In this document: piece after piece, positions 9,141-17,394 of the stretch
How positions within the stretch are numbered: position 1 is the first letter of the stretch
Layout of the letters: every line of letters starts with the position of its first letter
NCBI RefSeq assembly: GCF_001642325.1
Contig: NZ_LSFI01000005.1
Coordinates: 1-64,000 of the forward strand
Length of the DNA stretch: 64,000 nt
Reading direction: 5' to 3'
Origin: Thermodesulfatator autotrophicus
GTDB taxonomy: Bacteria > Desulfobacterota > Thermodesulfobacteria > Thermodesulfobacteriales > Thermodesulfatatoraceae
Position numbers and translations under genes: made by a program
The notes under the pieces: model-generated
Seen by the model: only the letters and a program-made list of their open reading frames with translations
Databases searched by the model: none
What the model was told of the DNA's origin: nothing

Positions 9141-10505
9141 TTACTTGATTTTAGCCGAAGTTATAACGTGCCAGCTTTTAAGGATTCTTAGCGCTTCCTG
9201 GAATTGGCTATCGTATTTTAAGCGCTCTTCCCACTTGAAGACATCTTTGGGTGTTTTCTCTTTGTCCTTACTGGTCTCGGGTTGAGCCTTTTCTTGTTTA
9301 GGCTTGGGATTACCATTTTCAAGATGGTGGGCCAGATCCTTTTCTCTTAAGACATGGGTTTTCTTTTCGGCTTTTTTCAGGCATTCAGGATCAAGAAACG
9401 GGACTTTTATATCCGGCTCAATACCTTTGGCCTGGATAGAACGGCCACTGGGAGTGTAATATTGGGCGGTGGTAAGCCTTACTGCTGAACCATCAGGGAG
9501 AGGGATGATAGTTTGAACAGAGCCCTTTCCAAAAGTGGTATTCCCTACCAGTACGGCCCGGCGATGGTCCTGAAGGGCTCCGGCTACAATTTCTGAAGCC
9601 GAAGCACTGCCTTCGTTTACCAGAACCACGATAGGATAGGGGTGTTCTCTTTCATTAGGGGTGGCTTCAAAGCGCATGTTTTGCTGTTTGATACGGCCTT
9701 TAGTGTAAACTATAAGGCCTTTATCAATAAATTCGTCAGCCACACGCACCGCAGCACTTAAAAGCCCACCAGGATTATTTCTTAAGTCAATAATTAGGCC
9801 TTTCATGGGTTTATTTTCTTTTTCTAAAGCAGTGAGGGCTTTTACCAGCTCTTTGTGAGTTTTTTCCTGAAAATTGGTAATACGGACATAACCGTATCCG
9901 GGTTCAACGGTAAAATAGCGCACACTTTTTATGGGAATTACGTCGCGCACCAGGGTTATTTCTTTTAGTTCGTTAAAACCTTCACGGAAAATGTGAATGG
10001 TTACTTTGGTTCCCTTAGGACCTCTTAGAAGTTTAACAGCATCAATCAGGCTCATGCCCTTGGTGGGCTTGCCGTTAATCTTTATAATTTTGTCTCCAGG
10101 TTTAAGGCCTGCTTTCCAGGCAGGAGTGCCTTCAATGGGCGCTACTACGGTAAGGACTCCGTCTTTTATGGTTATCTCTATACCTATGCCGGTAAAAGAA
10201 CCTTTGGTTTCTATTTGAAGCTCTTTAAAGTCTTCTGGTTTCAGAAAAGAAGAGTGGGGGTCAAGGTTGGTGAGCATTCCCTGAATGGCACCGTAAATAA
10301 GTTCTTTAGGGTCAACCTCTTTTACGTAGCTTTTTTGCACCAGATCAAGCACCTGAGAGAATAGCTTCAATTGCTGGTAAATGTCGTTTTCTTTTTTGGT
10401 AGGAGCTGAAAGGAGATTGTGCCCTAAAAAAGTCCCCAGAATAAAAAATCCCAAAACCACTACCAAAACTACAGAAGAAAAAACTTTTTTATTTTTCATA
10501 TTCAC
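9141..10505 (-). CDS. ctpA: Carboxyl-terminal processing protease (S41, CtpA)
   Basis: 454-residue periplasmic serine protease with an N-terminal signal/anchor (residues about 7-28). A PDZ domain at about 90-190 carries GIGIEI and GLKPGDKI. The S41 core contains the nucleophile motif GSASASE and the general-base lysine in TFGKGSVQT, both intact. A Lys/Glu-rich tail follows. Such proteases trim penicillin-binding proteins or cell-wall hydrolases. It lies 1 bp downstream of the envC-like gene and just upstream of the YibQ-like gene, consistent with cell-wall processing. Confidence 0.94.
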   Translation of the reverse strand: MNMKNKKVFSSVVLVVVLGFFILGTFLGHNLLSAPTKKENDIYQQLKLFSQVLDLVQKSYVKEVDPKELIYGAIQGMLTNLDPHSSFLKPEDFKELQIETKGSFTGIGIEITIKDGVLTVVAPIEGTPAWKAGLKPGDKIIKINGKPTKGMSLIDAVKLLRGPKGTKVTIHIFREGFNELKEITLVRDVIPIKSVRYFTVEPGYGYVRITNFQEKTHKELVKALTALEKENKPMKGLIIDLRNNPGGLLSAAVRVADEFIDKGLIVYTKGRIKQQNMRFEATPNEREHPYPIVVLVNEGSASASEIVAGALQDHRRAVLVGNTTFGKGSVQTIIPLPDGSAVRLTTAQYYTPSGRSIQAKGIEPDIKVPFLDPECLKKAEKKTHVLREKDLAHHLENGNPKPKQEKAQPETSKDKEKTPKDVFKWEERLKYDSQFQEALRILKSWHVITSAKIK

Positions 10506-10506
10506 C

Positions 10507-11709
10507 TCACGGCTTAAATTTAAGTTGATTTATATCAAGCCAATCCAAAGGATTTAACGGCTTTCCCTTATATCGTAGTTCGTAATAAACGTGCGGCCTC
10601 CCAAAAGGGACTTCTCCTACTTCACCAATTACTTCACCAGTATAAACCATGTCACCCAAATTTTTATTAACATTACCTAAACCACCGATAGCCGACAAGA
10701 AATAATAGCCATGATCAATAAAAATGACTATTCCTTCTCCCTTTATGTAGGAAATTTTTAATATTTTTCCGGCATAAGGGGCCTTAACCGGAGTGCCGGG
10801 CGGAGCAGCGATAGTTATACCCTTATTGAATTGTTTTTCGCCGGTGATGGGGTCTATTTCGGTGCCGTAAACTTTGATTACCAGGCCTGGAACCGGTGGT
10901 GGAATGAGCCCTTTTACCTCTAAAAGAGGCGGAGGCATCTTCTTCTCAGGAGTAATGTTTTCTGTAATTGGCCTTTTCTTTTTTATTTCTTCTATCTGGG
11001 TTTTGGCGCTTTTTAGTTCCTGCCTTGTTTTCTCAAGTTCTTCAGCCATCTGAGCAATAGCCGCGTAAGCAGCCTTTAACATCTTAAGGGTCTCGGCGTA
11101 TAAGTTTTTATTTCTTCTTACCTCTTCCAGCAGGGCCTTTTTTTCTTGCTTAAGTCTTTCTAGAGCTTCTTTTTCTTCCTGAAATTGGTGTCTTAACCCT
11201 TCCAGGTGGGCCTTTTCTTTGAGAACAATTTCTTTTTCCTGTTCAAGTTTTGCCTTTTCTTCCTTGAGCTGTTTTGCCAGTTCTTTATCGTGCAGTAGCA
11301 CCAGGTTTGCGTACTCTTGCTTACGCATAAAAGAAGAAATGTCTCCTGGAGAAAGGAGCAAGTTAAGCCAGCCTACTTTTCCCATGGTAGCAAGTACTTT
11401 TAGTCTTTCTCTGAAAATCTTTTCAAGTTCCTTAATTTTTATTTCCCGTTCTTTAATTTTTTGGGAAAGATTAAAAATGATAAGATCCCGTTCGGCTATC
11501 TGATCTTCTAAAAGATCAATTTCTTTTTGTTTTTGATTGATTTTTTGTGAGAGTTGCTCAAGCTCCTTTAGAATTTTCTTCTCTTTCAGAGAAAGTTCTT
11601 CAAGTATGGCAGACTTTTCCTTTATTTTTTCAGGGGCTGTAACCGCGGCCACCTGGCCAATTAATAGCGTAAGTAGCGCCGCGAGGCCCCATAGGAAGCT
11701 GTTACGCAA
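10507..11709 (-). CDS. envC: EnvC-like amidase activator, degenerate LytM/M23 domain
   Basis: 400 residues: signal peptide (about 1-22), long charged coiled coil (about 25-240) and a C-terminal LytM fold. The metal ligands of active M23 peptidases are missing. The first motif reads FNKGITI instead of an H-x-G-x-D type, and the HxH motif reads HVYYE. This is the known state of EnvC, which activates amidases rather than cutting peptidoglycan. The gene follows ftsX (49-bp overlap) and ftsE, matching the FtsEX-EnvC system in which ATP hydrolysis controls septal amidases. Confidence 0.88.
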   Translation of the reverse strand: MRNSFLWGLAALLTLLIGQVAAVTAPEKIKEKSAILEELSLKEKKILKELEQLSQKINQKQKEIDLLEDQIAERDLIIFNLSQKIKEREIKIKELEKIFRERLKVLATMGKVGWLNLLLSPGDISSFMRKQEYANLVLLHDKELAKQLKEEKAKLEQEKEIVLKEKAHLEGLRHQFQEEKEALERLKQEKKALLEEVRRNKNLYAETLKMLKAAYAAIAQMAEELEKTRQELKSAKTQIEEIKKKRPITENITPEKKMPPPLLEVKGLIPPPVPGLVIKVYGTEIDPITGEKQFNKGITIAAPPGTPVKAPYAGKILKISYIKGEGIVIFIDHGYYFLSAIGGLGNVNKNLGDMVYTGEVIGEVGEVPFGRPHVYYELRYKGKPLNPLDWLDINQLKFKP

Positions 11710-12536
11710 AGTAGCACCACCCCTAAAGTTAGGCTAATAAGTTGCCATTTTTCCCAGAAAAGAAGGCTTCCAGTAAACCCCGGGAAAAATCCCTTTATGG
11801 CTTTATCAAGATAGGTTTTCAAAAAATACACCAGAGTTAGAGATATTCCTGAGGCCAAAAGGCCTTGAAGGCCAGAGAGAAATATCAAGGGATTTTGGAT
11901 AAAACCAGGAGTAGCCCCTACCAGAGAAAGGACTTCCAGTTCTTTTTGCCGTTGGGCCAGAGAAAGCCTTACTACCAGGCTGATAACAAAGATCGTGGCC
12001 AGGCCCACCAGGAAAAGGCCTGATACTGAAAAAATCTCAAGAAATTTTTTGATGTTAGCAAGCTTGACCAGCCAGCTCTGGGCAAACTGGACTTTTAATA
12101 CCCCTTTCTTTTGTGAAAGATATTCGGAAAAGTCTTTCAACTTATTTAAAGCCAGAAAAGGGTCTTTAAAAGAGACCAGAAGAACCGGGGGCAAAAAGTC
12201 GGGCTTTATGTCTTTTACCAGTTCCTGGTCTTCAAAGAGGTGTTTTAGCTCCTCTAAAACTTTGGTGGAAGGCACAAAAGAAACTTGAGCTACCAGCTGA
12301 TTTTTTTCTATTTCGTTTATGAGCTTCTGAGTGATAACAGGGTCAGTCTTTGGGGCCAGGTAAACGTTTAGCACCAGCTCCCTGGCAATCTGTTCGGTGA
12401 AATGTATAAGGTTAAAGTACATTAGCCCAAAAAAAGAAAAGACCGTTAGCCCCAGGGCGATGATCAGCGTGGCGGCTATATAAGTGCCAGGGGTGGTGCG
12501 AAATTCTTTTGCAGCCCGGCTGAAAAGTTTTCTCAA
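11661..12536 (-). CDS. ftsX: Cell division protein FtsX
   Basis: 291-residue permease-like protein with four predicted membrane segments: one near residues 15-45, then three in the C-terminal half. A periplasmic domain lies between the first and second, the standard FtsX topology. The motif VRLSLAQRQKELEVLSLVGATPGFI precedes the third segment. It overlaps ftsE by 4 bp and the envC-like gene by 49 bp. It would pass the FtsE ATPase signal across the membrane to the EnvC-like coiled coil. Confidence 0.92.
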   Translation of the reverse strand: MRKLFSRAAKEFRTTPGTYIAATLIIALGLTVFSFFGLMYFNLIHFTEQIARELVLNVYLAPKTDPVITQKLINEIEKNQLVAQVSFVPSTKVLEELKHLFEDQELVKDIKPDFLPPVLLVSFKDPFLALNKLKDFSEYLSQKKGVLKVQFAQSWLVKLANIKKFLEIFSVSGLFLVGLATIFVISLVVRLSLAQRQKELEVLSLVGATPGFIQNPLIFLSGLQGLLASGISLTLVYFLKTYLDKAIKGFFPGFTGSLLFWEKWQLISLTLGVVLLCVTASYGASRRYLRY

Positions 12537-13198
12537 GGGTTAAGTAACCTCCCTTCATCAAGGACTAAGACCCGCCTATGACTATCCACAAAAAGAGACT
12601 GGTCATGGGTAGCTAAAATAATAGTCGTGCCCTCAGCGTTTAAATCTTCAAATATTTCCATAACTTCTTCTGTGCGGCGGGCGTCAAGATTTCCCGTAGG
12701 CTCATCGGCCAAAAGGAGCCTTGGCCTGTTTATAACAGCTCTGGCCAGAGCCACTCTTTGTTTTTCTCCACCAGAAAGCTGTCTTACCAGCTGGCTTTCT
12801 TTTCCCTCAAGCCCCAGGCGTTTTAGAATCTTTAACACCCGATATTTGATTTCTCCTTCAGGGATGTCCTGAATTTCAAGAGAAATAGCTACATTTTCAA
12901 AGACAGTCCGATTCTCAAGTAGCTTAAAGTCCTGAAAAACAAAGCCTATTTTGCGCCTTAGATAGGGGATTTCTTTGCGGGAAAAGCTGGATAAAGGCCT
13001 ACCTTCAAAAAAAATTTCTCCAGAGGTAGGTTTTTCCGCTCTAAAAATTAAGTTTAACAAAGTGCTTTTCCCCGAACCACTTGGGCCGGTTATGAAAATA
13101 AATTCACCCTTGGCCACGCGGAAGGAAATGTCCTCAAGGGCCCTTATGTTTGGTTTATAAACCTTAGATACCCGTTCCAGACGGAGAATATCTTCCAT
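12533..13198 (-). CDS. ftsE: Cell division ATP-binding protein FtsE
   Basis: 221-residue ABC ATPase with Walker A GPSGSGKST (about 40-48), Q-loop FQDFKLL, signature LSGGEKQR and Walker B LLLADEPTGNLD, followed by the H-loop ATHD. These match FtsE-type ATPases. It is the first gene of the minus-strand ftsE-ftsX-envC-ctpA-yibQ-hisC-cmk run and is divergent from pilT, with 94 bp between. Confidence 0.94.
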   Translation of the reverse strand: MEDILRLERVSKVYKPNIRALEDISFRVAKGEFIFITGPSGSGKSTLLNLIFRAEKPTSGEIFFEGRPLSSFSRKEIPYLRRKIGFVFQDFKLLENRTVFENVAISLEIQDIPEGEIKYRVLKILKRLGLEGKESQLVRQLSGGEKQRVALARAVINRPRLLLADEPTGNLDARRTEEVMEIFEDLNAEGTTIILATHDQSLFVDSHRRVLVLDEGRLLNP

Positions 13199-13292
13199 TG
13201 GTCGCGATTATATCAACCTCGTTTTTCTATGCAATGTTTTCATTTAAGACTTATCGGCTTCTCTCCGATTTTATCTGAAGAAGGAGGGATAT

Positions 13293-14384
13293 ATGGCCAA
13301 GATTGACGCTTTTCTAAAATTGATGGTTGAAAGTGGGGCTTCAGACCTGCATATGGCCTCAGGTAACCCCCCGCTTATGCGAATTCACGGTGACCTTCAG
13401 CGGGTAAAGTACAAGGTTCTTGAAAATGACGAACTAAAAGCCATGCTTTACGAAATTACTCCAGAAGACCGTATCAAAGTTTTTGAAGAAACCGGTGACG
13501 TGGATTTTGGGTTTGAGCTGCCAGGGCTTGCTCGTTTTCGTGTGAACATGTTTCAACAGAAAAACGGAGTAGGGGCCGTATTCAGGCTAATTCCTTCTCA
13601 GGTAAAAACAGCCGAAGAACTTGGGCTTCCGCCCATTCTTACTAAGCTAGCCATGCTTCCGAAAGGGCTTGTGCTGGTAACCGGGCCTACAGGCTCAGGT
13701 AAGTCAACCACGCTGGCAGCCATTATTGACTATGCTAACAAAAACCGCCAGGACCACATCCTGACCATAGAAGACCCCATTGAATTCGTGCACAAGTCTT
13801 ATGGTTGTCTGGTGAACCAGCGAGAAGTAGGAGTGCACACTAAGAGTTTTGCCTCGGCCCTGCGTTCTGCCCTACGTGAAGACCCGGACATCATCATGGT
13901 GGGTGAAATGAGAGACCTTGAGACCATTTCTCTGGCTATTGAAGCGGCTATGACCGGTCATCTGGTGCTGGCTACCCTGCACACTTTGAATGCCCCTAAA
14001 ACCGTTGACCGTATTATTGAGATTTTTCCGCACGAGCAACAACCTCAGGTTCGTTCAACTCTTGCCGATGCTTTAAGGGCCGTGGTTTCGCAGACCATGT
14101 TTAAGCGCATAGATAAACCCGGCCGCGTGGTAGCCTTTGAGATTCTTATAGCCACCCCTGCAGCCAGGAACTTGATTCGTGAAGGCAAGACTTATCAATT
14201 GCCTTCGGTTATCCAGACCGGAAAGCGCTTCGGCATGCGAAGCCTTGATGACTCCATCATGGAATTACTCCAAAAAGGCTACATCTCTCCTGAGGAAGCC
14301 CTTAACAAGGCGGTGGATAAGGCCCGTTTCTTGCCACTGGTCAAAAACAAAGAACTAAGTGACTTTACCGAGGTGCCCTCATGA
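13293..14384 (+). CDS. pilT: Type IV pilus retraction ATPase PilT
   Basis: 363-residue secretion ATPase with ASDLHMASGNPP near the N-terminus, Walker A GPTGSGKSTT (about 130-139), Asp box, Walker B LREDPDIIMVGEMRD, and HLVLATLHT. The C-terminal AIRNLIRE-type motif (here AARNLIREGKTYQ) is characteristic of PilT. It powers pilus retraction and twitching motility at the cytoplasmic face of the inner membrane. Strong ribosome site GAAGGAGGG. It overlaps the next ATPase gene by 4 bp. Confidence 0.95.
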   Translation: MAKIDAFLKLMVESGASDLHMASGNPPLMRIHGDLQRVKYKVLENDELKAMLYEITPEDRIKVFEETGDVDFGFELPGLARFRVNMFQQKNGVGAVFRLIPSQVKTAEELGLPPILTKLAMLPKGLVLVTGPTGSGKSTTLAAIIDYANKNRQDHILTIEDPIEFVHKSYGCLVNQREVGVHTKSFASALRSALREDPDIIMVGEMRDLETISLAIEAAMTGHLVLATLHTLNAPKTVDRIIEIFPHEQQPQVRSTLADALRAVVSQTMFKRIDKPGRVVAFEILIATPAARNLIREGKTYQLPSVIQTGKRFGMRSLDDSIMELLQKGYISPEEALNKAVDKARFLPLVKNKELSDFTEVPS

Positions 14385-15556
14385 TAAGGCCAGCGGAACT
14401 GGTAGAGCTTATTTCTCGCTTGGCTGAGACCAGGGAAAGAATAAGTGACCTGGTCTTTACCCCTGGGAGGCCACTTCAGGTGGCCGCTGACGGCAAGCTT
14501 TTCCCTGTTGAGCTTCCGTCGTTTTCCCTTAATAAACTCACGCCTTTTCAAACCGAAGTTTTAGCCTTAGGCCTTATAGGCAAGCAAAGGCGTCTTTTAA
14601 GAGACTTGTTGCGCACCGGTTCGGCAGACTTTTCCTATCACCTGCCAGATGGCACCCGTTTCAGGGTGAACGTTTTTTCTTCCCAGGGGGCCTATTCCAT
14701 TGTGATGCGTAAGCTGGCCTCAAGGCCACCGCGCATAAAAGACCTAGGCCTTCCTCAGGCCTGTTATAAAATCGCCAAAGAAAAAGCAGGGATTGTGCTG
14801 GTAACAGGTGCCACCGGCCAGGGTAAAACCACCACCCTTGCGGCTATTCTTGAGGAGATTAACCATAAGGAGCCTCTTCACATTATAACCCTGGAAGACC
14901 CGGTGGAATATGTTCATCCCCCGGTCTTATCTACCTTTAACCAGAGGGAGCTTGGTAGAGATTTTGACACTTTTGCTAACGGTTTACGGGCGGCTCTGCG
15001 CCAGGCTCCCCACGTGATTCTCGTTGGTGAAATCCGCGACCGTGATACCATGGAAGTGGCCCTTTCAGCGGCTGAAACCGGCCACCTGGTTTTTTCCACC
15101 ATGCATACCGTGGGAGCAGGAAATACTATCAACCGCATTCTTGGCTTTTTCAACATAGACGAAGAAAGGCAAGTTCGTATGCGTCTGGCTGATACCGTGC
15201 GCTGGATAGTAGGACAAAAGCTTATCCCTAAAAAAGAAGGCGGTCGGGTGGCCATCTTTGATATCCTTTATAACAATATCCGGGCCAAGGAAACTATTAT
15301 CAAAGGTGAAGACGAAAACAGAACCTTCTACGATATCATGACCAAAGGCTCCCCCTACCACATGCAGACCTTTGACCAGCATCTGCTCTATTTATACGAT
15401 AAGGGAATAATTAGCGAAGAAGTGGCGCTGGCATATTGTTCAAGAAGAGACGTAGTGGGCCGTGGTATTGATTTGATAAAAACCAAACGCGGTGAAAGGA
15501 CCAGTGACCTTGAAGAAACCCTTGAGATTGAAATAGAAAACCGGAGGAAATGGTGA
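14381..15556 (+). CDS. Second PilT/PilU-type ATPase
   Basis: 391-residue paralogue of the preceding pilT gene. The Walker A reads GATGQGKTTT (about 144-153) rather than the usual GPTGSGKS but keeps the GKT. Walker B is LRQAPHVILVGEIRD, followed by GHLVFSTMHT. It lacks the AIRNLIRE motif at the C-terminus and carries a longer tail (residues about 320-391). PilU-like accessory retraction ATPase is the best guess. It starts inside the stop of pilT (ATGA) and is probably translated with it. Confidence 0.88.
   Translation: MIRPAELVELISRLAETRERISDLVFTPGRPLQVAADGKLFPVELPSFSLNKLTPFQTEVLALGLIGKQRRLLRDLLRTGSADFSYHLPDGTRFRVNVFSSQGAYSIVMRKLASRPPRIKDLGLPQACYKIAKEKAGIVLVTGATGQGKTTTLAAILEEINHKEPLHIITLEDPVEYVHPPVLSTFNQRELGRDFDTFANGLRAALRQAPHVILVGEIRDRDTMEVALSAAETGHLVFSTMHTVGAGNTINRILGFFNIDEERQVRMRLADTVRWIVGQKLIPKKEGGRVAIFDILYNNIRAKETIIKGEDENRTFYDIMTKGSPYHMQTFDQHLLYLYDKGIISEEVALAYCSRRDVVGRGIDLIKTKRGERTSDLEETLEIEIENRRKW
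15543..15555 (+). promoter_or_regulatory. Ribosome binding site deciding the zinc-ribbon start
   Basis: GGAGG at 15543-15547 lies only 2 nt before ATG 15550 but 5 nt before GTG 15553. Spacing favours the in-frame GTG as the true start. Confidence 0.55.
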
Positions 15557-16158
15557 GTGAAGTAAAATGCCTTAACTGTGGTAAACGCTTCAGGCTTAAA
15601 GGGGAATCTCCCTCAAGTAACTTTTTTTCTGTCCCCTGTCCAGAGTGTGGAGGAACCCTTGAGCCTGTTTCAAGAGACTTGAGAGAAAAAGAAGATGGAG
15701 TTGAAGGCATAGAAGAGCCTACCCTTCTCATAGATAAGTCTCTGGCTCTTGTTTTCTGGGACATTACCGAGGAAAAAACTCAACTCCTTAAAGACTTAAC
15801 GAAAGCGGGCTACGAGGTGCGACTTTTAAAAAAGCCATCTCTTTTGACCCAGTGGCTTCGCTTTGAAACCCCTTCCTTAATAGTTCTGGCCGCTGAAGAT
15901 AAAGAAAAAATAAGGCCTTATATTGATATTTTAAATTCTTTACCCATGCCTGAAAGACGCCAGATTTTTGTAGTGTGGATAACGAGTAAAGCCCGTACGC
16001 TTGACCCTCGTCTGGCCTTTCTGGCCAGTGTAGAAATCGTGGTTAATACCAGTGATATTTCCCGTTTTTCCGATATTTTAGCCCGTGGCCAAAAAATCTG
16101 GCGAGATTTTTACTATCCATTTAAACAGGTAGAAGAGGCTCTTGCCAAAGAAATTTAA
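15553..16158 (+). CDS. Zinc-ribbon protein with C-terminal receiver-like fold
   Basis: About 201 residues. The N-terminus has two CxxC pairs (CLNCGKRF and CPECGGTL), a zinc ribbon of the MJ0042/DUF type. The rest alternates strands and helices like a response-regulator receiver but lacks an obvious phospho-Asp site. It follows two pilT-type genes with an overlap, so a role in regulating pilus motors is possible (inference). GTG start at 15553 chosen over ATG at 15550 on ribosome-site spacing. No firm function. Confidence 0.7.
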   Translation: MSEVKCLNCGKRFRLKGESPSSNFFSVPCPECGGTLEPVSRDLREKEDGVEGIEEPTLLIDKSLALVFWDITEEKTQLLKDLTKAGYEVRLLKKPSLLTQWLRFETPSLIVLAAEDKEKIRPYIDILNSLPMPERRQIFVVWITSKARTLDPRLAFLASVEIVVNTSDISRFSDILARGQKIWRDFYYPFKQVEEALAKEI

Positions 16159-16220
16159 CTTGCTTTTTGCCCGGTTAGGCCTTATTTATCCCATAAAAAA
16201 GCAAAGAGGGAGGAGGTTCC

Positions 16221-17099
16221 ATGTCGCACTCTATAAGAAAGGCTGTTCTTCCAGTAGCAGGGCTTGGCACTCGTTTTTTACCGGCCACTAAGGCCATCCC
16301 CAAAGAGATGCTAACGGTGGTTGACCGTCCTACCATTCAATATATTGTAGAAGAGGCTGTTAACTCCGGGGTCAAACAAGTCATTCTGGTCACGTCCTCA
16401 GGGAAATCCGCCATTGAAAACCACTTTGACTACTCTTATGAGCTAGAATCTTACCTTGAAGCCAAAGGAAAACATAAGCTCCTTGAAGAAGTAAGAAGGG
16501 TAACAAGCCTTATTGAAGATATAGTTTCAGTGCGCCAGAAAAAGCCTTTAGGGCTTGGCCACGCGGTTTACGTAACCCGCCATGTGGTTGGGCGTGAGCC
16601 CTTTGCCGTTTTATTGGGAGACGATTTAGTTGATGCCCAAATTCCCTGTCTCAAACAGATGATAGAAGTTTTTGAAGAATTTAAAGGCCCGGTAATTGCT
16701 GTCCAGCGGGTCCCCAGAGAAGAAATATCTCGCTACGGTATAGTGGCTGGTGAAAAGGTAGGAGACGGGGTCATCAGGGTGCGAGAGATGAAGGAAAAAC
16801 CTGCCCCTGGAGAGATAGATTCAGACCTTGCCATTATTGGCCGCTACATCCTGATACCTGAGATTTACGACTACCTAGCCAGGACCAAGCCAGGTGTCGG
16901 CGGTGAAATTCAGTTAACTGACGCCCTTTCCGCCTTAAAAGACGACCATCCTGTTTACGCTTATGAATTTGAAGGCACCCGCTATGATGCTGGAGATAAA
17001 TTTGGCTTTATGCAAGCGGTAATTACTTTTGCCTTAAAACATCCTGAAATAGGAGAAAAGGTAAAACAATTTTTAAAAGAAAAAATAAAAGAAATTTAG
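16221..17099 (+). CDS. galU: UTP-glucose-1-phosphate uridylyltransferase
   Basis: 292-residue nucleotidyltransferase making UDP-glucose from UTP and glucose-1-phosphate. Hallmarks: GLGTRFLPATKAIPKEMLTVVDRP near the start, the GLGHAV segment, LLGDDLVD metal site and GGEIQLTDAL. Length and order match bacterial GalU. Strong ribosome site (GGGAGGAGG) 7 nt upstream. It would use the product of the phosphohexomutase at 1.1-2.5 kb and supply envelope glycosylation. Confidence 0.96.
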   Translation: MSHSIRKAVLPVAGLGTRFLPATKAIPKEMLTVVDRPTIQYIVEEAVNSGVKQVILVTSSGKSAIENHFDYSYELESYLEAKGKHKLLEEVRRVTSLIEDIVSVRQKKPLGLGHAVYVTRHVVGREPFAVLLGDDLVDAQIPCLKQMIEVFEEFKGPVIAVQRVPREEISRYGIVAGEKVGDGVIRVREMKEKPAPGEIDSDLAIIGRYILIPEIYDYLARTKPGVGGEIQLTDALSALKDDHPVYAYEFEGTRYDAGDKFGFMQAVITFALKHPEIGEKVKQFLKEKIKEI

Positions 17100-17172
17100 A
17101 CTTTTGCCCTGTATCGCTGTGAGCACAAAATAAATACCAAAGTGGGCAAACGTTGCGGGGTTTCTTCCTGTG

Positions 17173-17331
17173 ATGTTATTAAAATTTTAACATGTCATTG
17201 TATGGTTTTTACGAGTGGAGTAATCTCTTATGAGACTGCTTCGCTCCGCTCGCAGTGACAGGGAGAGGAGTCATTGCGAGGCCCTGCAGGGGCCGAAGCA
17301 ATCTCAACCCGATTTACTGAAGTTACTTCTC
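17173..17331. repeat. Gap with inverted repeat and dispersed-repeat copy
   Basis: The 295-bp gap before priA carries a short A/T-rich inverted repeat (ATGTTA...TAACAT, 17173-17193). It also has a dispersed-repeat copy at about 17225-17315: a gcttcgctccgctcgcagtgac block, then tcattgcgaggccctgcagg and ccgaagcaatctc. No coding potential seen. Confidence 0.75.
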
Positions 17332-17394
17332 GCTGACAAATTAGTAGGCGGGTCTTTTTGTTAAATCTTCCATCTGGATTAAATTTAATTAAGC